Position numbers and translations under genes: made by a program. A stretch of 64,000 bases of DNA from Pseudomonas triticifolii. GTDB taxonomy: Bacteria; Pseudomonadota; Gammaproteobacteria; Pseudomonadales; Pseudomonadaceae. Shown one piece after another: positions 46,435 through 54,363 of the stretch (position 1 is its first letter; each line of letters starts with the position of its first letter). The stretch spans positions 124,001 through 188,000 of the forward strand of contig NZ_JACONV010000006.1 of the NCBI RefSeq assembly GCF_014358015.1, given 5' to 3'. Under the pieces are notes generated by a model. The model saw nothing but the letters and a program-made list of their open reading frames with translations. It was not told where the DNA came from and did not search any database.

Positions 46435-47862
46435 TTAGAGGGCAGACGGCAGCAACAGCCTCACCTCGACCCCGCCCTCGACATTCCCGATGTGCATTTC
46501 ACCTGCATGCAACTGCACGACTTCTTCTACGAAATTCAGTCCCAGCCCAGTGCTTTTGCGGCCGCTGTCCGGACGCGGCAGGGAATAGAAACGTTCGCTC
46601 AGCCGAGGCAAGGCGTAGTCGGGAATCGGAGCGGCGTCGTTGTACAGGGTGAAAAGGATCCGCTCACCATCACGCATGGCCTCCAGACTCAACCTGCCAT
46701 TGACGGGCGTGAAATCCAGCGCGTTGTCGATCAGATTGGCCAGCGCCTGGCTCAACAGGAAGCGCTCGCCCAAAAGCTGCAGGCCGGGATCGATCTGGAT
46801 GTCGATGCGCAAGCCCTGACGTTCTATGCGCGTATTTCTGGCCGTCAGCAGTTCATCGATCAGATCGGCCAACGCTATCGCGACCTTTTCTTCCAGACCC
46901 TGGCGCTGTTCGACCATCGCCAGGTTCAGCAGCCGTTCGATCAGTTGCTGCAAACGGGCGCTTTCGCCCTCGATGTTACTGACGAAACGTTTTCGCTGTT
47001 CGCTCGGCATCTCATCCTGCAACAGCTCGGCAGCACCGCGGATCGCCGCCAGCGGGCTTTTCAGTTCGTGGGTCAGCGTGTGCACGTAGCGCTCGACGTA
47101 AGCTTTGCCTTCCAGTTGAGTGCGCATGTGTTCGACCGCCGCAGACAGTTGCTCAAGCTCGCCACCCCGATAATGCGGCAGCGCTGCGCGACGTCCTTCA
47201 CTGACGGCCTGGGCATAGCCAGTCAGCCGTCTCAATGCCGAACCCAGCCACCAGGAAAACAGGCCGCCCATGCAGAGGCCCAGCACCATCAGGCCGCCGC
47301 CGTACCACAGCAGCCTGCGCTCGGCGCGGTCAACGTAGGGTTGCAACGAGCTGTTGGGTTTGGCGACCGTGACCACACCGATGATCGCCCCTTGATCGCG
47401 AATCGGCGCACCGACGTGCATCACCGATGAGTTAGGGTCGTCCGGGTCACTGCGGGTCGAACGCGCACCGTACTCGCCCCGCAAGGTCAGGTACACGTCA
47501 TTCCAGCGCGAGTAATCCTGACCCACCGCCTGATCGCTGGAGTCGAGCAGGACGATGCCGTGGGCGTCGGTCACGTAAATGCGGTTATTGACCTGATTCT
47601 TGGCCAGCCCCCATATATTCGCAGCAGGCTGACGCAGACCGTAGGCCTTGAGTGCGTCTGGCAAGCGGCTTTGGTTCAGGGTGCCGTTCTTGACATTGTC
47701 ATGAAGAATCTCGGCCAGCAGATTGGCCGTGTCTACAAGCGTTTCCTCGGTGGACTGACGCACGCCGGGACGCACTTCCTTCATCACCGTGTTGAGCACG
47801 AAGTAGCCGGTCAATGCGATGAACACCGCGTAGACCAGAAAAATCCGCATGCTCAACGGCAT
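46435..47862 (-). CDS. creC: Sensor histidine kinase CreC
   Basis: 475 aa. Two membrane segments (about 8-26 and 186-208) bracket a periplasmic sensor domain. The phospho-acceptor His265 lies in THELKSPLAAIRG. ATP-binding motifs include LIDNALDFTP (N box) and STGLGLNFVEEVV (G box). Paired with CreB, whose gene overlaps by one base. In P. aeruginosa CreBC influences beta-lactam resistance and biofilm formation. Confidence 0.93.
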   Translation of the reverse strand: MPLSMRIFLVYAVFIALTGYFVLNTVMKEVRPGVRQSTEETLVDTANLLAEILHDNVKNGTLNQSRLPDALKAYGLRQPAANIWGLAKNQVNNRIYVTDAHGIVLLDSSDQAVGQDYSRWNDVYLTLRGEYGARSTRSDPDDPNSSVMHVGAPIRDQGAIIGVVTVAKPNSSLQPYVDRAERRLLWYGGGLMVLGLCMGGLFSWWLGSALRRLTGYAQAVSEGRRAALPHYRGGELEQLSAAVEHMRTQLEGKAYVERYVHTLTHELKSPLAAIRGAAELLQDEMPSEQRKRFVSNIEGESARLQQLIERLLNLAMVEQRQGLEEKVAIALADLIDELLTARNTRIERQGLRIDIQIDPGLQLLGERFLLSQALANLIDNALDFTPVNGRLSLEAMRDGERILFTLYNDAAPIPDYALPRLSERFYSLPRPDSGRKSTGLGLNFVEEVVQLHAGEMHIGNVEGGVEVRLLLPSAL

Positions 47863-48542
47863 CAGCTATGGCCCGGGCTGAAGCTGTAACCTAGGCCGCG
47901 ATGGGTCTGGATCGGCTCGGCATCGGCCGCGACGACACGCAGCTTGGCACGTACGCTCTTGATGTGGCTGTCGATGCTGCGCTCGTAACCTGCATCCGCC
48001 GCAACCCCCATCGCATCAAGCAGTTGCTCGCGGCTGAACACGCGCTCGGGCTGGGCAAGCAGGCACTGCAACAGGCGGAATTCGTGACGGGTCAGGCTCA
48101 ACGGCTGGTTGCGGTAGCTGATCTGGAAACGCTCAAGATCAACCGTGAACGGCTGGTTTTCCGAAACCGTGACAGAGCGCGGCTGCATGCGTTTCAGGAT
48201 CGCCCGAACCCTTGCAGCGACCTCTCGCGGGCTGAACGGCTTGACGACATAGTCATCCGCGCCGATTTCAAGCCCCACGACGCGGTCGATTTCAGCGTCG
48301 CGCGCGCTCAGGAAAATCACCGGCACGTCGCTGAAACGCCGTAGCTGTTTGCAGGCCTCGAACCCGGTGATATCCGGCAACCCGATGTCCAGAATGATCA
48401 GATCGGCCGGCGACACGCGCTGCTGCTCGACGGCCTCCTGGCCCAGACTGAGCCAAGAGGTGGTAAACCCTTCGCTTTGCAGCACATAGATCAGCGTGTC
48501 GGCAATCGCGGCTTCGTCTTCGACAATCAATATGTGCGGCAT
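47862..48542 (-). CDS. creB: Response regulator CreB (OmpR family)
   Basis: 226 aa. The receiver has VEDEAA, the phospho-acceptor Asp52 in LIILDIGLPD, the Ser of FLSARD and the Lys of VVKPFS. The C-terminal winged helix (LTRHEFRLLQCL, SIDSHIKSVRAKL) is OmpR-like. First gene of creBC, followed by creD after a gap. Confidence 0.94.
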   Translation of the reverse strand: MPHILIVEDEAAIADTLIYVLQSEGFTTSWLSLGQEAVEQQRVSPADLIILDIGLPDITGFEACKQLRRFSDVPVIFLSARDAEIDRVVGLEIGADDYVVKPFSPREVAARVRAILKRMQPRSVTVSENQPFTVDLERFQISYRNQPLSLTRHEFRLLQCLLAQPERVFSREQLLDAMGVAADAGYERSIDSHIKSVRAKLRVVAADAEPIQTHRGLGYSFSPGHS

Positions 48543-48601
48543 GGCATCCGGGCGCTGGGAGAGAGGGCGAAACGTTGCGCGATTTCAGCCCTCTGCGTCA
48601 A

Positions 48602-49105
48602 TCAGCAATCGGGTTTATCAGCGGTATAACGGCGCGCCGGATTGACCGCTGCGTCGAACTCGCGCAGCGCCTTGGCGCCGATCAGCAACGGGTAGTTGAA
48701 GTGGCTGCGGTCCACCAGATTGACCTCAACAGTGCGCTTCTTGTCACCCAGGCACAGCTCCATGTCCACCACCGGGCGCTTGGTCGGGTCGATCACTTCG
48801 TCGTCTTCGTCATCGCCCTCGGAGCGGCCCTTGATCTTGCTGATCCGCGAGACCTTGTGCTCGTAGACCTTGCTGTCGGCGTCCTTGGTCGCCAGACGGA
48901 AACGCACCCAGTCATCGCCATCACGCTTGAACAACTCGATGTCTTTGGCCGACAGCGAAGCGGTCAACGCACCGGTGTCCATCTTGGCCTTGAAGGTCTG
49001 GCCGACATCCACCACCTTGATGTTTTCATAGCGACCATACAGCGTCGGTTCGGCTGCCATGACAGGCAGAGCGAGCAGGGACAACAGCGCCAGAATCGGT
49101 TTCAC
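48602..49105 (-). CDS. Periplasmic retropepsin-like (putative zinc-dependent) protease
   Basis: 167 aa from GTG 49105 with GAGGAA 8-9 nt upstream; a TTG two codons earlier is less likely. Signal peptide MKPILALLSLLALPVMA. The mature protein belongs to the family annotated as ATP-dependent zinc protease (PF05618, RimB-like), with VGQTFKAKMDTGALTASLSA carrying the aspartic-protease-like DTGA motif. An acidic insert (SEGDDEDDEV) is present. Its substrate is unknown. A homologue sits beside creB in P. aeruginosa. Confidence 0.85.
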   Translation of the reverse strand: MKPILALLSLLALPVMAAEPTLYGRYENIKVVDVGQTFKAKMDTGALTASLSAKDIELFKRDGDDWVRFRLATKDADSKVYEHKVSRISKIKGRSEGDDEDDEVIDPTKRPVVDMELCLGDKKRTVEVNLVDRSHFNYPLLIGAKALREFDAAVNPARRYTADKPDC

Positions 49106-49297
49106 GTGCAAGGTTCCTCACAAGGGACAACGCCTGATTGGCGCCCGGTTTTAGACAGCGAACCTGCCGTTGGTTCGGCAGCTCAGTGTTCGGCGAGCAT
49201 AATCCCTCGCACGTGAAACATTTGTAAGTACCTGTGTAATTGGCGTAAAACGCGATGATCTTTATCATTGCCGGCCCAGCCCCCTCAAGAGCCTTTT

Positions 49298-50191
49298 ATG
49301 CGCCGTGTACTCACCGGCTGTTTTGCCACCCTCCTCCTGCTGATCAACACACTGGTGCTGATTGGCCCGTTACTGGTTTTCGCCCTGCTCAAGCTTTTGT
49401 TCAGAGGCCGCATGCGGGATCACTGCTCCCATGCCGTGATGTGGATTGCCGAAACCTGGGCCGAGATCGACAAACTCATTTTCGCCGCCTGCATTGCGAC
49501 GCGATGGGATATTCGCGGCGATGAGGGCCTGCGCAGCGACACGTCGTATCTGGTGATCAGCAACCATCAGTCGTGGGTCGATATCCCCGCACTCATTCAG
49601 GCACTTAACCGACGCACCCCGTTCTTCAAGTTCTTTCTGAAAAAAGAGCTGATCTGGGTGCCGCTGCTGGGTCTAGCGTGGTGGGGGCTGGATTACCCGT
49701 TCATGAAACGTTACACCAGGGCTTTTCTGGCCAAACACCCGGAACTCAAAGGCAAGGACCTGGAAATCACCAAGGCCGCCTGCGAACTGTTCAAACGCCA
49801 GCCAGTGACCATCGTCAACTACCTGGAAGGCACGCGCTTCACGCCGGCCAAGCATTCGGCGCAAGCCTCGCCCCACACCAGCCTGCTCAAACCCAAGGCG
49901 GGTGGCGTGGCATTCGTGCTGGCCGCCATGGGTGAGCAGCTGGATGCGATTCTGGACGTTACGGTGGTGTATCCCGGCTCAACCATCCCGGGCTTCTGGG
50001 ACATGCTCTGCGGACGGGTCTCGAACGTGATTGTCGATATCAAGACCCGCGAACTGGAACCCTGGCTGTGGCAGGGAGACTACGAGAACGATCCGGTGTT
50101 TCGCGAGAAGGTACAGGGCTGGGTCAATCAGCTCTGGACCGAGAAGGATGCACGGATTGCAGCGTTAAGGCTGGAGGCACAGCAACACTAA
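49298..50191 (+). CDS. PlsC-type acyltransferase
   Basis: 297 aa from ATG 49298 (MRRVLTGCFATLLLL). It has an N-terminal membrane anchor; acyltransferase motif I NHQSWVD (H-X4-D), motif III NYLEGTRF and motif IV VVYPGSTIPG. It probably transfers an acyl chain to a lysophospholipid or related acceptor at the inner membrane (YihG-like). Monocistronic, divergent from the protease gene. Confidence 0.88.
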   Translation: MRRVLTGCFATLLLLINTLVLIGPLLVFALLKLLFRGRMRDHCSHAVMWIAETWAEIDKLIFAACIATRWDIRGDEGLRSDTSYLVISNHQSWVDIPALIQALNRRTPFFKFFLKKELIWVPLLGLAWWGLDYPFMKRYTRAFLAKHPELKGKDLEITKAACELFKRQPVTIVNYLEGTRFTPAKHSAQASPHTSLLKPKAGGVAFVLAAMGEQLDAILDVTVVYPGSTIPGFWDMLCGRVSNVIVDIKTRELEPWLWQGDYENDPVFREKVQGWVNQLWTEKDARIAALRLEAQQH

Positions 50192-50263
50192 CGATTTTGA
50201 CAGGTAGACAGCATGGCACCGGCTGAAGAATGCTGACCTCGAACACCTCAAGAGGTCACACTC

Positions 50264-51292
50264 ATGCCAATGTCCGCCGCCACGCTGCTTGGTTCCTATC
50301 GCTACGATGCCCTGAATCGCCTGGCAGACTGTACGCCAGCGGGCATGGATGCTGTCAGACGCTTCTACCTGAAGGACCGTACCGCCTGCGAGCTTCAAGG
50401 ACGTTCAGGACGCAGCATTGCGCAGGCAGAGCATTGGTTACTTGCGATCATCGCCACCGATGCCGCAGTCAACCAAAACGCTCTACTGGCCACCGATCAG
50501 TCACGTTCTGTGCTGCACAGCCTCAACGATCAGCAACGCCATACATGCGCCTACCCGCCTTACGGCACGTCCGCACAAACGGCACCGTCCGTGTTGACCG
50601 GCTATACGGGTCAGATACCTGATCCGGTGACCGGGCATTTCCTGCTGGGCAATGGCTACCGGGCATTCAATCCTGTTCTGATGAGGTTCAACAGTCCTGA
50701 CACGGTAAGCCCGTTCGATGAGGGCGGGTTCAACGCCTACGCCTATTGCCAAGGTGACCCCGTCAACTACATGGACCCCAGCGGGCGCTTTCCGATAGGT
50801 GCTTTAGGAATGCTTTCCGTACGGTTGAGAAAAGTCCTTCCGGCGGTGGTGAAGAGGGCAAGCCTGAGCGATGAAGACGGTATCTTTCAAACGGTGCGCC
50901 AAGCGCTGGAGAGAAAAGTAGTCGCACCAGCACCGATAACCCCCACCAGAGAATACCTACGCAGCGCCACACAGGGACTGGACAAACAATCGCCGTTTGT
51001 CCAGAAGCTCGCTTCAGTCAACCTCAACCTCGCCAGTCACGGCGACACTAACCTGACATTGCAGCAGGCAATGGACTACGCCGCTTTGGCGAAACAGGTG
51101 AGCACAGGCAAGATGAGCAATTCAGGCGCTCATATACATGCGGCGGCGATGTGGGCGCAAAAGCTGCGCACCGAGGGTAAGAGCCCGACCTCTATGGTGG
51201 GACTGGCCTTCAACCTCGCGGGCGCCATGACTTCAGGAGTGCACGATCATGCGCTCCTCAAAACCGGTGCTTTATTACGCAGAGGATCATGA
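50264..51292 (+). CDS. Orphan RHS core protein 1 with unknown C-terminal domain
   Basis: 342 aa, AAGAGG before ATG 50264. Residues about 9-175 match the RHS-repeat-associated core: YRYDALNRL (YD repeat), LLATDQ, YTPYG-like PPYG, then GNGYRAFNPVLMRFNSPD and GDPVNYMDPSG. The remaining 165 residues are unlike the other two tips, with a hydrophobic C-terminal helix (SMVGLAFNLAGAMTS). Full RHS proteins exceed 1000 aa, so this is only the tip. In RHS systems the post-core part is a variable toxin. No obvious immunity gene follows; the next gene is antisense. Confidence 0.85.
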   Translation: MPMSAATLLGSYRYDALNRLADCTPAGMDAVRRFYLKDRTACELQGRSGRSIAQAEHWLLAIIATDAAVNQNALLATDQSRSVLHSLNDQQRHTCAYPPYGTSAQTAPSVLTGYTGQIPDPVTGHFLLGNGYRAFNPVLMRFNSPDTVSPFDEGGFNAYAYCQGDPVNYMDPSGRFPIGALGMLSVRLRKVLPAVVKRASLSDEDGIFQTVRQALERKVVAPAPITPTREYLRSATQGLDKQSPFVQKLASVNLNLASHGDTNLTLQQAMDYAALAKQVSTGKMSNSGAHIHAAAMWAQKLRTEGKSPTSMVGLAFNLAGAMTSGVHDHALLKTGALLRRGS

Positions 51293-51316
51293 CAGGGGGA
51301 TCCGCGCCCCAGGCAA

Positions 51317-51883
51317 TCAGCTACCCGCCCCCCACAGCCCGCTCAGGCTCTGCAGCGCGGAGCCGCTGGCGCCTTGTTGCCCCAGGTATTGCAGGATGAC
51401 AGGGACGAATTGGCTGACCATGTTGCTGTCCATGCCCAGCGCCTTGAACGCGTTGTTCACGTCACCCATGTTTTGCACATTGCCCAAGGCACTGTTGAGC
51501 ATCGAGTTGTCGCCTGCCTTGTTTGCGCCCAGCAGCTTGCCCAGGCCGTTAGCGCCTCCGAGGCTGTCGAGCGCAGAGACACCTGACAGTTGCTCCAGGC
51601 CGGGAACCGACTGGGCCAGTTGCGAGTAATCGTTGCCAGCCAGTTTGTTCTTCGCCAGCCCCAACAATGCACCCGTCCCGCCTACCGCCTGTTCGGGAGT
51701 GACATTGAGTTGGGAGCCTAGCGCGTTCAGCAAGCCGGCCGCCTCGGGTGCGGCTGTAGCTTTCTGATTCCCGCCGGTGGCGTTGGAAACCGCATTCGCT
51801 GCGTCATTCAGGTTGAAGGCAAACACCGGGCTTGCTGCCAGGCCCATCAACGTTGCCAGTGCCATCACGCGTGCAGTCTTCAT
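51317..51883 (-). CDS. Secreted DUF2780-family protein
   Basis: 188 aa with signal peptide MKTARVMALATLMGLAA...VFA (cleavage near 22). The mature part is rich in Ala, Gly, Asn and Leu with a repeated LLGLAKNKLAG / GLGKLLGANKAG pattern typical of DUF2780 (VcgC/VcgE-like) proteins. Function unknown. It stands antisense between two RHS genes, and a conventional housekeeping-like composition suggests it predates them. Confidence 0.85.
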   Translation of the reverse strand: MKTARVMALATLMGLAASPVFAFNLNDAANAVSNATGGNQKATAAPEAAGLLNALGSQLNVTPEQAVGGTGALLGLAKNKLAGNDYSQLAQSVPGLEQLSGVSALDSLGGANGLGKLLGANKAGDNSMLNSALGNVQNMGDVNNAFKALGMDSNMVSQFVPVILQYLGQQGASGSALQSLSGLWGAGS

Positions 51884-52041
51884 TCGGTCAACCTCATCAA
51901 ACTGAACCGCCCGTGAGTGGGCGGTAAAACAGACGTTTTGACTGAGTGAGCCAAGGCTTGTTCCCGATGCCTCACAGGAGATAGCGGTTATTTCCGATTG
52001 TGACGTGTGAGCATGACGTCCAGACGGGCATTACCTGACAG

Positions 52042-52061
52042 TTCTGATAGCTAGGCTGCGA
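52042..52061 (+). promoter_or_regulatory. Conserved element upstream of RHS gene 2
   Basis: TTCTGATAGCTAGGCTGCGA is identical at 53174-53193 upstream of RHS gene 3. The element ends 54 bp before the start codon here and 56 bp there. Looser versions precede RHS gene 1 (about 50195-50212) and the right-edge gene (about 63553-63570). It is probably a shared promoter or operator; no known sigma-factor consensus fits clearly. Confidence 0.5.
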
Positions 52062-52115
52062 TCAAAGTCATGCACACACTGAACCTCAATGGTCCGTGCC
52101 ACCGAGGAAAGCCTG

Positions 52116-53186
52116 ATGACTTCCATCGATTCTACCCTGCTGTGCCGTTACAGCTACGACCCTGGCGATCGTCTGGCAAGCGCTTCGCGTGCAAATCAGG
52201 ACACTGCGCAGCATTTCTATATAAAGAATCATTCGACTATGCAGATTCAAGGTCAACACCGAAATAGACAGCTACACGTGGATGGCTACTTGCTGGCGCA
52301 ACAGAATCAGCAGGATCATCAAGCCAGCTTTACGCTGCTTGCCAGCGACCAACAGCGTTCCGTCATTGCGATGCCTGGGGCCAGTGTTTCGTATACGCCG
52401 TATGGCAACAGGAACTCATCGGCCATCCCTCCAGACCTACCGAGTTTCACCGGGCAGCATGCGGACCTCGTGACCGGGCATTACCTGCTGGGCAATGGCT
52501 ATCGGGCGCTTAATCCGGTATTGATGAGGTTCAACAGTCCGGACAGTTTGAGCCCGTTTGGTGAAGGTGGATTTAACGCGTATGGTTATTGCTCTGGGGA
52601 TCCGGTCAACAGTGTGGATGAGAACGGACATCTAACAACCAGAGTGTTAGCCAGCATTTTCAAAGGATTAAGACCCTCATCGACGGTTAGAAACAAAACC
52701 AGCATAACTCGACATGCGTCTGTATTATCGCCGGAATCGAATTCGGATGTTAAAACGCTTGCTGGAATGATACAGGGTGATGTAACCAACAACGTCTCAG
52801 AAAGAGTGCATAAGGTAAAGTCTCTCGGCAAAGTCCCTAGCACAAAGGACGGGCGACTTATCAAAAAGAAACCTAAGCACTACAAGGAGCGCTTGAAGCA
52901 GGCTGGTACGTTCAGCGAACCAGAGCAGAGAGCCATACAGCTGCAGATGCGCCCCCTTCCTCCCACTCCTGATGGCCGATGGCTCCGCACCCGTCCGAGC
53001 CACAAGAGAACAAACGAAACGCACGTGTATGAACAGGTCTCATCCGAATATCTCCAGGATGCAACCGAGGTCATGAGCAATGCCATGCGCCCAAAAAAGC
53101 GAATAGACATCGTCTTTAGCGAGACAGAAACCGCAACAATTCGAGGCTCGAACCAAGCCGTGACACCTGGCGATTCTGATAGCTAG
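52116..53186 (+). CDS. Orphan RHS core protein 2 with Pro-rich, basic C-terminus
   Basis: 356 aa from ATG 52116 (MTSIDSTLLCRYSYD), with GAGGAAA upstream; the frame opens at 52089. RHS core residues 10-170: YSYDPGDRL, YTPYG, GHYLLGNGYRALNPVLMRFN, GDPVNSVDENG. The C-terminal part (about 175-356) is Lys/Arg-rich and contains RPLPPTP (279-285), a class-I SH3-ligand-like motif, and THVYEQV with Tyr305. I do not recognise the fold. It ends 63 bp before RHS gene 3, so there is no room for an immunity gene. Confidence 0.85.
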   Translation: MTSIDSTLLCRYSYDPGDRLASASRANQDTAQHFYIKNHSTMQIQGQHRNRQLHVDGYLLAQQNQQDHQASFTLLASDQQRSVIAMPGASVSYTPYGNRNSSAIPPDLPSFTGQHADLVTGHYLLGNGYRALNPVLMRFNSPDSLSPFGEGGFNAYGYCSGDPVNSVDENGHLTTRVLASIFKGLRPSSTVRNKTSITRHASVLSPESNSDVKTLAGMIQGDVTNNVSERVHKVKSLGKVPSTKDGRLIKKKPKHYKERLKQAGTFSEPEQRAIQLQMRPLPPTPDGRWLRTRPSHKRTNETHVYEQVSSEYLQDATEVMSNAMRPKKRIDIVFSETETATIRGSNQAVTPGDSDS

Positions 53187-53193
53187 GCTGCGA
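53174..53193 (+). promoter_or_regulatory. Conserved element upstream of RHS gene 3
   Basis: Identical 20-bp copy of 52042-52061. Here it overlaps the end of RHS gene 2, including its TAG stop. The conservation extends little beyond the 20-mer, which argues for a functional site rather than simple gene duplication. Confidence 0.5.
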
Positions 53194-53249
53194 ACCGGAC
53201 TTCGAGCAGGCTCAAACCTGAACGATTCACGCCAGAGAAGGTAAGCCCC

Positions 53250-54326
53250 ATGAGCTCGATCGCACCGGCCCTGCTTTGCCGTTATCACTATGACCCTCTG
53301 GATAGGCTGGTCCTCAGCGCACAGGCGGGACAGGAGAGCGTGCAGCGTTTTTTTCAAAAGAACCGCCTGACGACACACCTTCAGGGCCAGGCGCAGCGCA
53401 CACTGCTGCACGCTGATGAACAGTTGCTGGCGCTTCAGCCTGGACAGAATCAAACGACAACGTCTGTATTGCTCGCGACCGACCAGCAGGCATCGGTCAT
53501 TGTGACACCTGAGGAGAGGGCTTCATTTACGCCGTACGGTCATCGGCATCCTCAAGCCAAACTCATGGATCTGCCCGGCTTTACAGGTCAGCAGGCAGAT
53601 CCGGTAACCGGGCACTATCTGATGGGTAACGGCTATCGGGGGTTCAACCCGGTGCTCATGAGGTTCAACAGCCCGGACCGTTTGAGCCCGTTTGGCGACG
53701 GTGGTTTGAATGCCTATGCGTATTGCAAGGGGGACCCGGTTAATCAGATAGATCCGACAGGGCACATACCTGCGTTCATGAAGCCTTTTCGCAAATGGCT
53801 AGCGCGCATGAATACACCGCCTCCGGAGGCTAAAGACGCCTTCGTGCGCCTGGATCTGAGCAATAAACGAACCGTAAAGAAAGAGATTAATATCTACGAT
53901 CACGATATCGGGCCAGGACAAAAACAGCTGGTCGTTAACGCACATGGCGCACTCCCCGGTATTGCCGATAACAGCACGCTGTACGCGGACCATCAGTACA
54001 TCGGTGCAGAGCATCTGAGCGCTGAACTAAAGAAACAAGGCGTCGTGTTCGAAAACTACAAAAGTGCTCACATCATCGCGTGTCACTCTGCAGACACCAG
54101 TATGCCGTTCGCAAAACAATTCTCACGTCAAACGGGCCTCCCCACGTTGGGCTACCAGGGTGTTGTCAATGCTGAAGAAAAGCTGAGTGGCGACACCGTC
54201 ACAATCGAAATCATGCGTAAGAATCTGTTCGTGCGCTCTTCTTCAAAAGAACACAAAGCGCGTGGCGCAAGGTTTAGCTATGCACCCGTCTGGTTTGGCC
54301 GACGCGACTCGTCCACTGCCCTGTAA
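53250..54326 (+). CDS. Orphan RHS core protein 3 with possible His/Cys peptidase-like tip
   Basis: 358 aa, AGAAGG before ATG 53250. RHS core residues 10-171: YHYDPLDRL, LLATDQQASV, YGHRH, GHYLMGNGYRGFNPVLMRFN, GDPVNQIDPTG. The C-terminal domain has LVVNAHGALPG (His232) and SAHIIACHSAD (Cys278), followed by AKQFSRQTGLPTLGYQGVV. This order (strand-HG, then strand-ACxS, then helix and TG) recalls caspase-like folds such as CHAT, DUF4347 or the C80 toxin protease. That is pattern reading only, not a search result. There is no immunity candidate downstream. Confidence 0.85.
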   Translation: MSSIAPALLCRYHYDPLDRLVLSAQAGQESVQRFFQKNRLTTHLQGQAQRTLLHADEQLLALQPGQNQTTTSVLLATDQQASVIVTPEERASFTPYGHRHPQAKLMDLPGFTGQQADPVTGHYLMGNGYRGFNPVLMRFNSPDRLSPFGDGGLNAYAYCKGDPVNQIDPTGHIPAFMKPFRKWLARMNTPPPEAKDAFVRLDLSNKRTVKKEINIYDHDIGPGQKQLVVNAHGALPGIADNSTLYADHQYIGAEHLSAELKKQGVVFENYKSAHIIACHSADTSMPFAKQFSRQTGLPTLGYQGVVNAEEKLSGDTVTIEIMRKNLFVRSSSKEHKARGARFSYAPVWFGRRDSSTAL

Positions 54327-54332
54327 TCTGGA

Positions 54333-54354
54333 GCGGGCAGCCTGAGCTGCCCGC
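54333..54354. terminator. Hairpin between RHS gene 3 and fdhA
   Basis: Perfect 9-bp GC-rich stem GCGGGCAGC/GCTGCCCGC with loop CTGA in the 37-bp gap between two convergent genes. There is no T-run on either side; probably a shared weak terminator. Confidence 0.5.
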
Positions 54355-54363
54355 CCACCGACA

